Source of the DNA: Chinchilla lanigera | Lineage: Eukaryota > Chordata > Mammalia > Rodentia > Chinchillidae | Direction: 5' to 3' | Assembly: GCF_000276665.1 (NCBI RefSeq) | Contig: NW_004955476.1 | Span: forward strand, 9,655,051-9,719,050 | Length of the DNA stretch: 64,000 bases | Shown: positions 23,083 to 33,368 of the stretch, piece after piece | Layout: every line of letters starts with the position of its first letter | Numbering within the stretch: position 1 is the stretch's first letter | The notes under the pieces: generated by a model | Databases searched by the model: none | What the model was told of the DNA's origin: nothing | Seen by the model: the letters and a program-made list of their open reading frames with translations, nothing else | Position numbers and translations under genes: made by a program

Positions 23083-24504
23083 AAAGAAGGCATCTGTCGC
23101 TTTTCGTTCTCCATTACCTTGGCGTCTTATGCCCACAGATTTTTCGTAACACCTTTACACATTCACAGAATTCGCACTTAGTACACAGCCTATAGCAGCA
23201 AACGCTATGTGACTGTTAAAACCATACTAAGTATTTCTAAACCTATCAGATTTGAGTTTCAAATGGATATGCAGTAGTGCTGGCATTCTAAAGTTCAGTG
23301 AAGATATATATAATTCTGGCCCTTACCTCAAACTTCTTAATTACTTAACCCCCTGAAACAAATAAATGTTTGTTTACTTTGGCTTTTTCATCTATACTTA
23401 AAACACAGTCCTCTCCCCGTGTCTCCCTTCTGCGCTCCTAGGGGACTTGGCTGCTCTAACTGTCTGATTTCACCCTAGTTCAGTAGTTCACCTTTACCCC
23501 ACTGGAAGGAATTCTTTCATTACATCAGACTCCTTTGCATTCCACTCTACATTTACAACCTAAAAATAGCTAACACTCCTAACACTTTATCATAGAAGAA
23601 AAAATAATTCGTCTTTTCTTATGACTGTGCCATCTTATATTATTACTTATTTGGTATTTAACCTATAAGTGAGGTATTATCTGTATTTATCAAAAAAAGC
23701 CTTAATGTTCATTTCTCCTCCCAGAAGTTCTTACTGATTCCCAAGATTAGCATATTGCTGCCTCCTCCCTTTACTCACTGAAAAGAGAGATTAGGCAAAT
23801 GTCTACAAACACATTTATTACTGAGTTGTGTCCTATTGTTTCATGAGTGGTGAAATCTCTAAATTCTACAAATTGTAAGGAGAAAAATAAGCCACAGACT
23901 TCCATGATCATCCAGCTTTAAATAAATTCCTCTGTAGAGGCAGAGAACAAAACAGCAGTGACATTTTTACTCAGCCTTCCATCTAAGCACATGTCACCTG
24001 TGAGAGCAACTATTACCCCACCTCTGCCACCAAGACAGGGGGGCACAGATTGAACTGAAGTGCATGCGGGATGTTGTCTAATGGTCTCACGCCCATCTCC
24101 AGGAATGACTGCATTTTAACAACCCAAGAGCTTGGTCCTTCCTCTCTGCTTTTCAAAATCTCCAGGGAAAATGCCACACATGCCTCAGCAATTTGCTCTT
24201 GTATATAATGTCCCTTGGTTTAATCCAAATATGCAAGTAAGTAAAATATAAAACCCTGGTGGCCCAGCTCCTGGGTAAATGCTCCTAACGGGGTATGATT
24301 ATAGCCCTACAAAAATAACTGGATGGTGAAATAGTTATCTTGGTAAAAATTTCCAATACACAGTCGATTATTCACTCATTTCAGCAATATTCAATTTGAA
24401 ACAATTTGATCCAACAAATCATATACACCTGTACTGAATTCCTAATAACTGCTTCCTGTTCATAAGAAAAATGACATCGAGTAGATGTGCATTTACTCAT
24501 ACAA
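23083..24504. other. Unique sequence, no gene recognised
   Basis: AT-rich on the whole, with no recognised gene or repeat. 23880-24250 is less AT-rich. Confidence 0.4.
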
Positions 24505-24700
24505 AAGATAATAAAAAACATTTACTGGAAACTCCTCGGTTGCCGGGCATGCTTCTCTATGCATAATATCACGCTGATTTAGACAAAGTTGAGGCTACAA
24601 AAGCTGAATGTTCCAAGCTTCATGGCTAATGAATCACAGAGCCAGGATTCAAACCTACAGAGTTGGGTCGTTTTACTGTCTAACACATTCTTCACAAATT
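24505..24700 (+). mobile_element. Probable MIR SINE
   Basis: The text around AACATTTACTGGAAACTCCT, TTGCCGGGCATGCTTCTCTA, AATCACAGAGCCAGGATTCAAACC and CTGTCTAACACATTC follows MIR order at high divergence. The core and 3' parts are recognisable; the edges are approximate. Confidence 0.6.
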
Positions 24701-24794
24701 TAAGTTACTATGATTATTATCAGGCTGCTTTAAGATTGATTGAAAGATTCCTATCTATAAAAAAATTGAGTGTGATTTTTTACAAATTTTCACT

Positions 24795-24796
<2 letters not shown>

Positions 24797-24846
<50 letters not shown>

Positions 24847-24987
24847 GTCTTTTTGAGACAGGGTTTCACTATGCACTTCAGGCTGGCCTTGAACTCACTT
24901 TGTAGCCCAGGGTGGCCTCACAGTGATCCTCCTGCCTCAGCCTCCCAAGTGCTGGGATCATAGGCATGTGCCACCACCCCCGGCCCA
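24797..24987 (-). mobile_element. B1-type SINE, antisense, with 49-base T tail
   Basis: An uninterrupted T run at 24797-24845 is the A-tail of an antisense SINE. It leads into GAGACAGGGTTTCACTATGC, CAGGCTGGCCTTGAACTCAC, TCCTCCTGCCTCAGCCTCCC and GGCATGTGCCACCACCCCCG. The long pure tail points to a young insertion. The 124-residue frame over it, with a phenylalanine run, is an artefact. Confidence 0.95.
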
Positions 24988-26825
24988 TTAGTTCCTTTGT
25001 CATACCAAGGATGGTGTGGGAAGGGAGCTCAGAACCTTCTAAACAACACAGATGTATGTGAGTGAGAACCCAACCCTTTCTTTAGAAGGTCATGCAATTT
25101 TCCTTATACCCATTCAAATATATTTCTAAATGTATTGGATTGCTTTTAAGTAGAACTGTAGTTATTTCAGGCTCTGCTTAGCCTGTGCTTATTCTTTTAA
25201 GAAGCAAGGGTGCCTTTAGGTCTTTTTATTCTAAATGAAAAGAGGCAGATCCGAGATGGGAAGCTAGTCAGCTGGCCTCGATCTAAGCACCTTATAAATA
25301 CTGAAGTGAGTAGCGAGCCCCAGCCGGCACAGCCGTGGCTTTTTACTAAGTCAATGGTCGATTATGTTAACCAAAGAAATATCATTGCTTTGCTAAAATA
25401 ATTCAGGTTGTTGGTGCAATGAGCACACTTCTAAACAGGTGGACTTTTACTTGTACGTAATGCCTTCTTGTAGATTTGAGTTGACTGGTTAATACTGCCA
25501 TTTAGAAGAGGGAAAAGCACATTTTGAAAGCCATAAAACCTTTGAAATCTGATTCCTGTTCCAGGGTTGAGCACAAATCACCCCTACCCTGCCTCCCTTC
25601 CCCAGGGCAGCTCATGCCCATCCTGCCTGGAGCTGCTGCTAACGAGCAGAAGTCTTCCCAGCACAAACCACAGGCGTGGAGTTGCGCCTTCTGACATCCG
25701 GAGGAACCATCGGCCCCCTCATTGTCCGAGTTACCTTCTTCATCAACAACAGATGGCCAAACAGTTTTTTCTTTAAATCAAGTCACTACTTGGCTTCAGA
25801 ATTAAATGGACACGCCGAGCTTCCTCCCCCATTCCGTGTCTCCGCCCTGGCCGGCCTCCATCCTGACGCTGGTTTCTCAGACAGCTCCACCAGCTTCCCG
25901 CTCGCCGTGACATAAGCTGTAGCAGGCTGTCTGCTCTGATAGCCTGCATAAATCATCATTTCTGAAGGGAACAGATGTTCAGGGTAGGAAAGAGTAATAC
26001 CACAATTTAGTCCTAATTAAAATTCACCTTAGCACGCCTCGACCACTGGTCATGTGCTCCCAGCTGAAAGGTCCAGGAAAGAATCCACGGTCCTTCACTG
26101 CTGTGTAGCAACACGGGCCCTGTGCTTCTTTCTGGGTGCTCTGGGCTTGGGAACCCCTAAGCAGAATTGCCTCGCTAATGCGGCTTTTCACCAGTGTGGC
26201 CCTAAGGACGAGGACCTCCTATAAGTAACTGCTATAATTCTTCTCCTGGAACTGGAAGGAAGGGCCTGTTGGAGCGTCTCTGGTGAGAGATTCAAACTAT
26301 TTCACTGAAAACAAAGAACAGTTTTTCAAGAACAGTTTACTTTGGCCTACCCATTTTCAAAATGGGGGGGGCTGAGGTTTCAAAACTCCCACTAACACTA
26401 ATAGGAATGTGACAATATTACTAGGTAGGCTGCTGAAAATATACAGGCAGGAGCAGGAGAATGGTAGGTGTGTTGCCTACGAAGTTGCTGTCTGTGTTCC
26501 TTTTCAAGGGTTTTCATTGCATAAATAAATCATTTGCACTTGAGCTTCTTTATTTGTGTATCTATTTATGTTAGATCATGTTAACTGCACATTAATAACA
26601 AAAGCACCAAGATCCCTCCCTCATGTGCTCTTATTTGTCCTAATGAAACTGAATTTTATTTACACATAACTGAAAACAGCTACACTTATTTGTTTGCACA
26701 GATTTCCAAATAACACTGTTGTCTCAGCACTTACTGAAAGAAGCAGGATCTCTTTGACCTAGAAATGGTATTGTACATAAAATCTGCTAATATTGATATG
26801 AATAAGCTAGTGGATGTTAATAACC
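24988..26825. other. Unique sequence, no gene recognised
   Basis: 25560-25920 is GC-balanced with small plus-strand frames (25567-25776 and 25676-25915), both unrecognised. A G run sits at 26364-26370. The rest is AT-rich. Confidence 0.4.
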
Positions 26826-26907
26826 TTCTCTCTGTCTCTCTTTCTCTCTCTCTGTCTCTTTTTGTCTCTGTCTCTCTCTCTCTCTTCTCCAGTTCTCTCT
26901 CCCTCAG
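26826..26907. repeat. (CT)n-rich simple repeat
   Basis: Interrupted CTCT/GTCT repeat. Frames through it on both strands (serine/leucine-rich or arginine/glutamate-rich) are artefacts. Confidence 0.9.
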
Positions 26908-27129
26908 ACATCTAATAAATGTCTCACACACAAGTAAATACATGGGAAGCAAAAATATGAGAGAAACTTGTAGAGTAAATTAAAGCTAGATTATAAGATT
27001 AGAAATGTGATTCACCTTCAAAAAGAAAAATCTTTTGCAGAAGTTAGTTCCTGTATTTTTTCCTTTTATAATATGAAATTGGTAAGAATCAGAACTAGGA
27101 AAAATGAGCTACAAGTCACAGCATTCTTA

Positions 27130-27392
27130 TGTATCCAAAAGAATTGACGGTGGTCACTGTGTTAAACAGATGTGCAGATGTGTTCATGGCAGCACTATTC
27201 ACAGCAACCAAGGGTGAAAACGGAATGCCTATCTGTGGATGAGCACATAAACAAATTACAGTATAGACATATGGTAGAACATTATTCAGCTATGAAAAGG
27301 AATAAAACATGGATGCCTGCTACAACATACATGAACATAAAGACATTATGCAAAAAAGTAACACACTCTATGATTCTATGTACATGAAATGT
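27130..27392 (+). mobile_element. L1M 3'-region fragment, sense
   Basis: GGCAGCACTATTCACAGCAA, GAACATTATTCAGCTATGAA, AAGGAATAAAACATGGATGC and CATGAACATAAAGACATTATGC, ending TCTATGTACATGAAATGTC, match the ordered motifs of old L1 3' sequence. Confidence 0.88.
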
Positions 27393-27645
27393 CAGCTGAG
27401 ACATCAGCCAGTGCCCATCCAAGAAAAGACAGCCCACCCAGAGGAATGGTAGGGAACTGGCTATGTCCATGGAAGGAGTGGCTGGGAACCCAGTAGCAGA
27501 CCTGAGCCACACTACAGACCACCACCACCACCAGAGCCCACCATTTCCAGGGCCAGTGCAGAGGACCACACTGGACATGGAGAAACCAACCTACAGAGGG
27601 CTTCTAGTCATCCTTCAGATCCGAGACCCAGGTGAGGGAGCATTA
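27393..27645. other. Unique sequence with a short (CCA)n run
   Basis: A CCA trinucleotide run at 27517-27533 lies in otherwise unique sequence. The 104-residue plus-strand frame 27463-27777 spans it and enters the next LTR, so it is unlikely to be a gene. Confidence 0.45.
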
Positions 27646-28086
27646 TGCTTCCTGTCCAGATGTTCCTCCAAAGCCTCACATATTCATAGGTGGGGTTTTC
27701 CAGAGCTGGTTGGATCTAGGCCATGTGATACTGGGATTAAGGATGTGGTACTAAATTACTCCACTAATTGGAATTAGCACAGTTCTGAGTGTGGGTAACA
27801 AAAGCTCCACCATGGGTGGGGGTGCACCAACCAACAGTATTGTAGCCTGGATGCAATATAAAGGAAGAGAGGGCAAGCAGGATTGCTATTGGTTGTTGCT
27901 TACTGCTTCCTGCCTGCCCTGCCACGGACTGTTTCTCCTCTGTAATGTCCCTCTGCAAAACCACTCTGCCTTGGAGCCAGCAGACTATGGAATGAAACCT
28001 CTGTAAACTATGAGCTAAATAAACCTTCCCCCCGCCCCCTTAACTTGTGGGTGTTGGGTATTTTGTCTCAGCAACAAGAAAAGACA
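27646..28086 (+). mobile_element. MaLR solo LTR
   Basis: About 441 bp. It contains CAAAGCCTCACATATTCATA, GGTGGGGTTTTCC, CCTGCCCTGCCACGGACTGT and GAGCTAAATAAACCTTCC (AATAAA polyadenylation signal). It ends at a GTATTTTGTCTCAGCAA block and AAGACA. It shares these blocks in order with the LTR at 54819-55246 and, inverted, with those at 48605, 49870 and 62296. No internal region adjoins it. Confidence 0.85.
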
Positions 28087-28468
28087 GGGAGTCAGGCCAA
28101 GAAGGGGAAATTCAGGATGGTGCACTCAGGGTCCTCATACAACCCTCAAAGCGAGTACCTCCATATGATTGTCACCTGTGTCACCCTAGTCTTGGCAATT
28201 GCTCCTCTGTACAGTACTTCTTAGATTCCGCTAATAGTGCTCACTGCTACCCAGACCCTGATTCGTGTGACTGACGTGAATTACCTCAGGGCTCCGCCCA
28301 CTTCATAATGCAGGCGATGCTATTCTCCTCAATGACCAGAGAGGACGCTGAGCTCTGGAAGCTGCATAACCTCACAGCCCAGGACCTCAGGGCTGATCCA
28401 GGATGGAGCATGAACAGGAATTCAGTGCGGGACACTGAGTCCTTCTGCAGAAAATGCTCCCCTGACAT
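28087..28468. other. Unique sequence, possible weak MIR
   Basis: 28330-28420 loosely resembles a MIR core (GACGCTGAGCTCTGGAAGC then CATAACCTCACAGCCCAGG). No gene recognised. Confidence 0.35.
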
Positions 28469-28583
28469 ACTTCTGTTTCTGTTAGTTGCCCAGGTACCAG
28501 TTCCAGTCACAGTTCTTGTTACTTCTGTTTCTGTTAGTTGCCCAGGTACCAGTTCCAGTCACAGTTCTTGTTACTTCTGTTTC
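28469..28583 (+). repeat. Perfect 52-bp tandem duplication
   Basis: ACTTCTGTTTCTGTTAGTTG begins identical 52-bp units at 28469 and 28521, and a third partial unit of 11 bases starts at 28573. The two full copies show no differences, which suggests a recent duplication or an assembly artefact near the 29.2 kb gap. Confidence 0.95.
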
Positions 28584-29025
28584 CTAGTCACTGTGATGCA
28601 TATTGTAAGAGTCAATCAAAGACAGCAAGTGCTCTGCTTCTGTACTTCCCGCTTGCAAACGTCATGTAAGCCCTAGACCACAGAGATCAGCGCCTGGCAT
28701 TTTTATAAAGACTGATTCCCTGTCGGTGCCGGTCGACGTGACTAACTCTGCTTCCGGATCCCCGCTGACGTTTTGGAGCTTCTGCTTGCCTGGGCACTTC
28801 CTGCGACTGCCCTGCTCTGCCTCTGCCGTGTGTTTCCCGCCGTATCTCACAGGCATGGCCTCTGAGGGGAGCCCTCCCTCTCTTTCTGCACTCATCCTTC
28901 CGGTTCCTTCTTGGCCCGTGTTTCCACTCTTTTCCACAGTTATGCAAGGAGACGCTGAGCCCTCCACGCCTGCTCATTTCTCTCCACCGTCTTCCCCGGC
29001 GTCCCCTCACCCAGGCCCGGTGTGA
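28584..29025. other. Transition into CpG-rich block
   Basis: CpG frequency rises from about 28690. Both strands carry open frames (28726-29025 plus, 28662-28967 minus) with no recognised domain. Confidence 0.4.
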
Positions 29026-29248
29026 CGCCGTGGAGGGGACACCGCGGCCTCCCAGGGACAGGCTGACGGTGGCCGCTGTGAGGCGCACGCCGGGGTGGGA
29101 GGCCGGGGAGGACTCGGCCCTGCGGAGAGCTGGGGAAGAACGTTCGGGCGGTGAGAAGCAAGAGCTCCGCGGGCTGCGTGCACGGAAGCACGGCAGCGCA
29201 GAGCCCGCCCTGCCCGCGCCGCCAGGGGCCCCGGCCACGGTGTCCCCC
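29026..29248. promoter_or_regulatory. CpG-island-like segment beside an assembly gap
   Basis: More than 25 CpG dinucleotides in 223 bases, in a genome where CpG is otherwise rare. Islands usually mark promoters, but no first exon could be defined and the sequence runs into an unsequenced gap. Frames reading through the gap have no value as gene evidence. Confidence 0.55.
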
Positions 29249-29546
29249 NNNNNNNNNNNNNNNNNNNNNNNNNNNNNNNNNNNNNNNNNNNNNNNNNNNN
29301 NNNNNNNNNNNNNNNNNNNNNNNNNNNNNNNNNNNNNNNNNNNNNNNNNNNNNNNNNNNNNNNNNNNNNNNNNNNNNNNNNNNNNNNNNNNNNNNNNNNN
29401 NNNNNNNNNNNNNNNNNNNNNNNNNNNNNNNNNNNNNNNNNNNNNNNNNNNNNNNNNNNNNNNNNNNNNNNNNNNNNNNNNNNNNNNNNNNNNNNNNNNN
29501 NNNNNNNNNNNNNNNNNNNNNNNNNNNNNNNNNNNNNNNNNNNNNN
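29249..29546. other. Assembly gap (298 N)
   Basis: Unsequenced bases. The left flank is very GC-rich, a typical cause of dropout. Confidence 1.
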
Positions 29547-29861
29547 TCCGGCTCCGGCACTTTGCTAGGGGAAGGATTTTTACTACTGCCTCAGTTTCTT
29601 CGCTCGTGATCGGAGTTCTCAAGTCTTTATGACTTCTTGGTCCTGTAATTCATGCGTCTAGGACTCTGTCCGGTTCTTCAAGGTTCTCCGAGTTGTCGGA
29701 ATGAAAATATAAACAAGGTAAAGAGCAAAATAAAAGATGGATGATAGGAAACAGGGAGACAGACCTTTTGCAGATGGGAAGGGACCAAGAGACGGGGCGA
29801 GGGGAGCGGAGGGGGTGAAAAGAATTAAATGTGTGGTGCGTGTTCGGTTTTTTGGCGCAAG
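29547..29861 (-). mobile_element. Probable ERV leader next to a minus-strand LTR
   Basis: This 315-bp stretch lies on the internal side of the minus-strand LTR at 29862-30218, where a retroviral leader would be. Plus-strand TGTTCGGTTTTTTGGCGCAA (29841-29860) resembles the reverse complement of a lysine-tRNA primer-binding site with extra T bases inside. That likeness is weak and inferential. No gag frame is visible before the gap. Confidence 0.4.
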
Positions 29862-30218
29862 TGAAAACAGAACAAAGTAAAAAAATGCCTTTATTGCAGG
29901 CACGGGGAAGACCACAGCAGAAAGGAGGACGTGGAGCTTCTGAGGGCTTCGCCCGGGTAGCAATGGTTATATAGGGCTACACCAGGGGTGGAGCTCTAGG
30001 GTTTGGTCTGCATGTCGTGGCAGGCAATGATTGGGTAAGTTAGGATGATTAGTGATTGGGCAGATTGCTGCGATATGGCAGTTAGTGATTGGATACAGTA
30101 AGTGATATGATGATTAAGGATTGGGGGGAAATGGTTTGGGGGGGAAATGGTTTGACGAGGAACGCAGGACTTGCGACATGGCATCTGGTGGTCAGCCTCT
30201 CGCCATGATGATTTAGCA
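29862..30218 (-). mobile_element. ERV LTR, minus strand, with CCAAT array
   Basis: On the minus strand the 357-bp unit starts TGCTAAATCATCATGGCG and ends CTGTTTTCA. A TATA box (CTATATAA) lies at about 29967-29974 and AATAAA at 29890-29895. Four CCAAT boxes lie upstream of the TATA (plus-strand ATTGG at 30030, 30055, 30088 and 30120). Such an arrangement is that of a U3-R-U5 promoter and polyadenylation unit. The length suggests a class II ERV, but this is not certain. Whether a second LTR exists beyond the gap is unknown. Confidence 0.75.
30030..30124 (-). promoter_or_regulatory. Four CCAAT boxes in the LTR U3
   Basis: ATTGG at 30030-30034, 30055-30059, 30088-30092 and 30120-30124, all in the same orientation and spaced 25, 33 and 32 bp, about three helical turns for the last two. 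CCAAT boxes bind NF-Y. They lie roughly 60-150 bp upstream of the LTR TATA box. Confidence 0.6.
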
Positions 30219-30235
30219 GAATTTTTATTCAAGTA

Positions 30236-30358
30236 GAAAACCCAGGGCCAGGGATATAGCTCAGCGGCATAAGCGCTTGCCTGGCAAGCCCGGGGTCATG
30301 AGTTGGATTCCCAGTACCAAAAAATAAAAAAATAAAAAATAAAAAGAACGAAAACCCA
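30236..30358 (+). mobile_element. ID SINE with 9-bp target duplication
   Basis: GGGATATAGCTCAGCGGCAT (A-box region) and GGGGTCATGAGTTGGATTCC (B-box region), then CAGTACC and an A-rich tail. GAAAACCCA at 30236-30244 and 30350-30358 is the target duplication. It resembles a tRNA gene but lacks a complete cloverleaf 3' half and ends in the A-rich tail of a retroposon. Confidence 0.93.
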
Positions 30359-33289
30359 TCAGTGCGCATGCACCAACTGCCCCCAATGAGTGTGACCACG
30401 ATGTACAGAAGATATGGACTGTGGAAAGGTTAGGAGAAAAGATTGATTGTGAGAACACAAGGCTGAGTCAGGGCTGCCCTCATCTCCTGCCTCAGGATGT
30501 CATCTTCATCCCGTGAAGGGAGGGATAAGGTCAAATCGGAAATGTCACTTGGGACATAAATTGTGTGTAGTATTTTGAGAGTTCATTCTACCTCCTATGT
30601 TTTGATTGACATTGATAAATATGGGGAAACTATTGGAACTGGGTGCCATTTTTATAGAACAAAGGTTTTTAGAGCACCCCATAAAGGAGTCTAGGAAAAG
30701 CATACTGATGTCCTTCAGATGACCTTGACTTTGCCTCTCCCCAGCTCTGAAACTTGGGAAAAATCTGTCAACTTTATTTGCTTTAGTTTTGGGAGTGGGG
30801 ATGACAGTAGCCTCACCCTCATTCGCCATATGAGTGGGAGGCATCTGTCCAGGTGAAGCACTGAGGTGAAGCAGCCATAAACTCCGCTGTGCTGACAGCC
30901 CTCGATTTCCACCAAGAATGTACCACTGGTGAAAATGCTGTGGTGAAAACACCATGGTGAGTGCCTTACATACGATCACCCATCCATCCTTACACCCTTA
31001 GGAACTGGATAATATCAGATTTAGCAAGGAGCCTTAGTTAGATAAGACTTTGAGGAAACTGCAACTTGGAAACATCACACAGCTGGGTCTATAGCATCCA
31101 TACAGGAAAAGGATCTGAGAGTGGACCCCGAGTGGATGGCTCCAGACCCTGCTCCCTTAATCATACACTGTGCACTTCCTCAAGGCACGAAAAAGGGCCT
31201 CCAGTAACAAAAGAATTCCCCTCACTGAAACCCACCTGCTTTCCCACACATCCTACTGCTGCCTGACGTTCCACGCATCTCCACAGATGCCACCGCAAAA
31301 GCAGCTGCCTCACTAGGCGTCGATACTTTGCTCAGAATGGCTTTATGCGAAATACTGTGACTCTTCACAGAGCTGTGCATCTGTGGCTGATCAGAGCAAC
31401 ACAGCGCAGATGGGTGAGGCCTCACCACCCCAGTGAGCGGGCACTGTCAGCCTCATGCCCTGGGCCATGCAGCGCACGGGGTGGTTAACAGCTCTTCCCA
31501 TGAGGTGCCTGCCAGCACCTTTCGCCTTGGGGAAACCAGGAATGTCCCAGACTTTGCCCAATGTGGCCTGGGCCAACAAGACCCCCGCTGGGCCTGGCTG
31601 CAGAGATAATGTCCTCTGTGGAGGGCAGGTAGCCTCCCACCGTGCAGACCCCTTTCTGTTCCCTCCTTCCTGGGCCTTCCCCTGCCCTGCCAGCACAGGG
31701 CCTCCTCCTGCAGGATGCCGTCTCACCCGTCCCTCCTCAGGCCTCCGGAACCTTGTGTTCCTCTCGTCTGTGAACCTCTCAGCTTTTATATGTGTGCCCG
31801 GTGGACCTTGGGCACCTGAAGGACATGGAATGTGCCCATTTTTGTGCCTCCAGTATCTACTACACTGTAACTGGGACACTTCATCCAGCGCTGACCATCC
31901 ATTTTCAGGGTAAGCATTTGTTCCCTGCTGCACAGCTAGTACCAGGCCTCGTGCCTGTGCCTGGACACAGCTTCACTCAACAGATATTTGCAGAATATTC
32001 ATCAGATGTATCTGATCACAGCAGGACTGTTATTTCACTGGGTGCTTATTAGGTTAGACGTTAGGTAATATTTTTGTTAAATAGATATTAATTTGACTTC
32101 CATTTTCTCTGTATTTGGGGGGGCAATTTCATTTTTATACTCATGATTACATAGCTATTTCATTATTATGTCCCTTATTGAATTTGCTAGGAAACAAGGG
32201 TATGTATCAGAGGATATCCTAGAGGAAGAGGCAGTAAAATGTCGCAGGTTTAGTGCACATGATACATTGGCTTCAGAATTGTAAAGCTTTGGGGTTGAAA
32301 GAAACGTTAAAAATTATTGACTTGACTTAACCCCCTTGGTCCGCTCCAACTTCCATTCAATAAGTGCACACCGAGAGCCCTGCCCGACTGCGCGGACGCC
32401 GCTCCAGGAAATTCCGAGACGTCTCCAAGGTCCATCTGGGCAGATGCAGTGGAAACCCAGCTAGGCGGGCGCGGGCTCAGGGTAAGAGCTAGACTCAGGG
32501 AGCAGAGCCAGGAACACGTAGCACAGTTTAGGGTGTCAAGAAAGCATCCCAGGAAGGTCACGGGCAGGGTCTGGAGAGTACAGGAGGCAGGCTACGAATA
32601 GGAAGTGCGGCCCAGGAGGGTGACATTGTGGGAGGGAAGGCTGAACAGGCAAGTATAGGACGGGCCGTGGCGAGGCATACGGCGTGGCCACAGCCAGGGC
32701 AAGGACGGCAGGAAGCAGCAGATCTGCACGTTACACAAACTCGAGAGCACCTGTACCCCAAGCAAGCCTTTTCTCTCGCAGGTGGATAGGACTGCTGGAA
32801 AATTCTTCCTTACATGAGGGAAAAATCCCTTTCCCTATCAATAAAGCTCCTGGGGTGAGTGAGGGAGAGGAAGGGCCTGGGTAAAGGCCATGGACACCCA
32901 GGCTGGGCCAGCTGGAGAAGGGACCCTCTTAGCAGCATGAATGGCTACTCCGCACATGGTGGCTCTGGGACACCTGACTTCTTGTCAAGGGAAAGCCGAG
33001 GGCTACACAGGCACGACTGCACCCCGGGCAAGGAGGAAGCAGAGACCCTCCTGTCCTGCCCTGGACCGCGGGAGGGTGCCCAGAAAGACCCACCCAGACT
33101 CCGCTCCTGGGACAGCAGCATCTCAGAGACTGGCGCTGGGTGGGTGAGCAGCAACCAAGGATCAGGGGACTGCAGGGCCCGGGGGTGGGGAGCCAGGCTG
33201 AGCAGTGAAACGAGGAGCTTTGTGGCCCCAAACCCACGGAGAGCCTCTAGGAAGACGTACTAGTGACTGCTAGCCTGTGCAGTCTGCGT
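30359..33289. other. Unique sequence, GC-balanced, no gene recognised
   Basis: Several long open frames overlap on opposite strands (minus 31391-31933, 180 residues; plus 31455-31913, 152 residues; minus 30545-30979; plus 32859-33263). None resembles a known protein. A short stretch near 31970-32030 (CTCAACAGATATTTGCAGAA) may be an L2 or MIR remnant. Confidence 0.4.
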
Positions 33290-33298
33290 GTCTCTCTC

Positions 33299-33345
<47 letters not shown>

Positions 33346-33368
33346 GTCTCTCTGTCTCTCTCTCTCTC
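33290..33368. repeat. (CT)n microsatellite with GT interruptions
   Basis: About 80 bp of TCTC with TGTC interruptions. Confidence 0.95.

Noticed and set aside
24589..24963. 124-residue plus-strand frame with a phenylalanine run
   Set aside because: The run is the T tail of an antisense SINE and the C-terminal part is the SINE itself.
28469..28583. CRISPR-like repeat
   Set aside because: Tandem units without spacers in a mammalian genome; a simple duplication.
28687..29622. 311-residue minus-strand frame, with other frames across the first gap
   Set aside because: Over 100 residues are unknown bases. The readable parts have no domain and both strands are equally open, as expected in GC-rich DNA.
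30245..30349. Possible tRNA gene
   Set aside because: Only A- and B-box-like motifs are present, followed by an A-rich tail and target duplications. It is an ID retroposon.
31391..31933. 180-residue minus-strand frame, the longest without gaps
   Set aside because: A 152-residue frame overlaps it on the other strand. There are no exon signals, no domain and no resemblance to a known protein.
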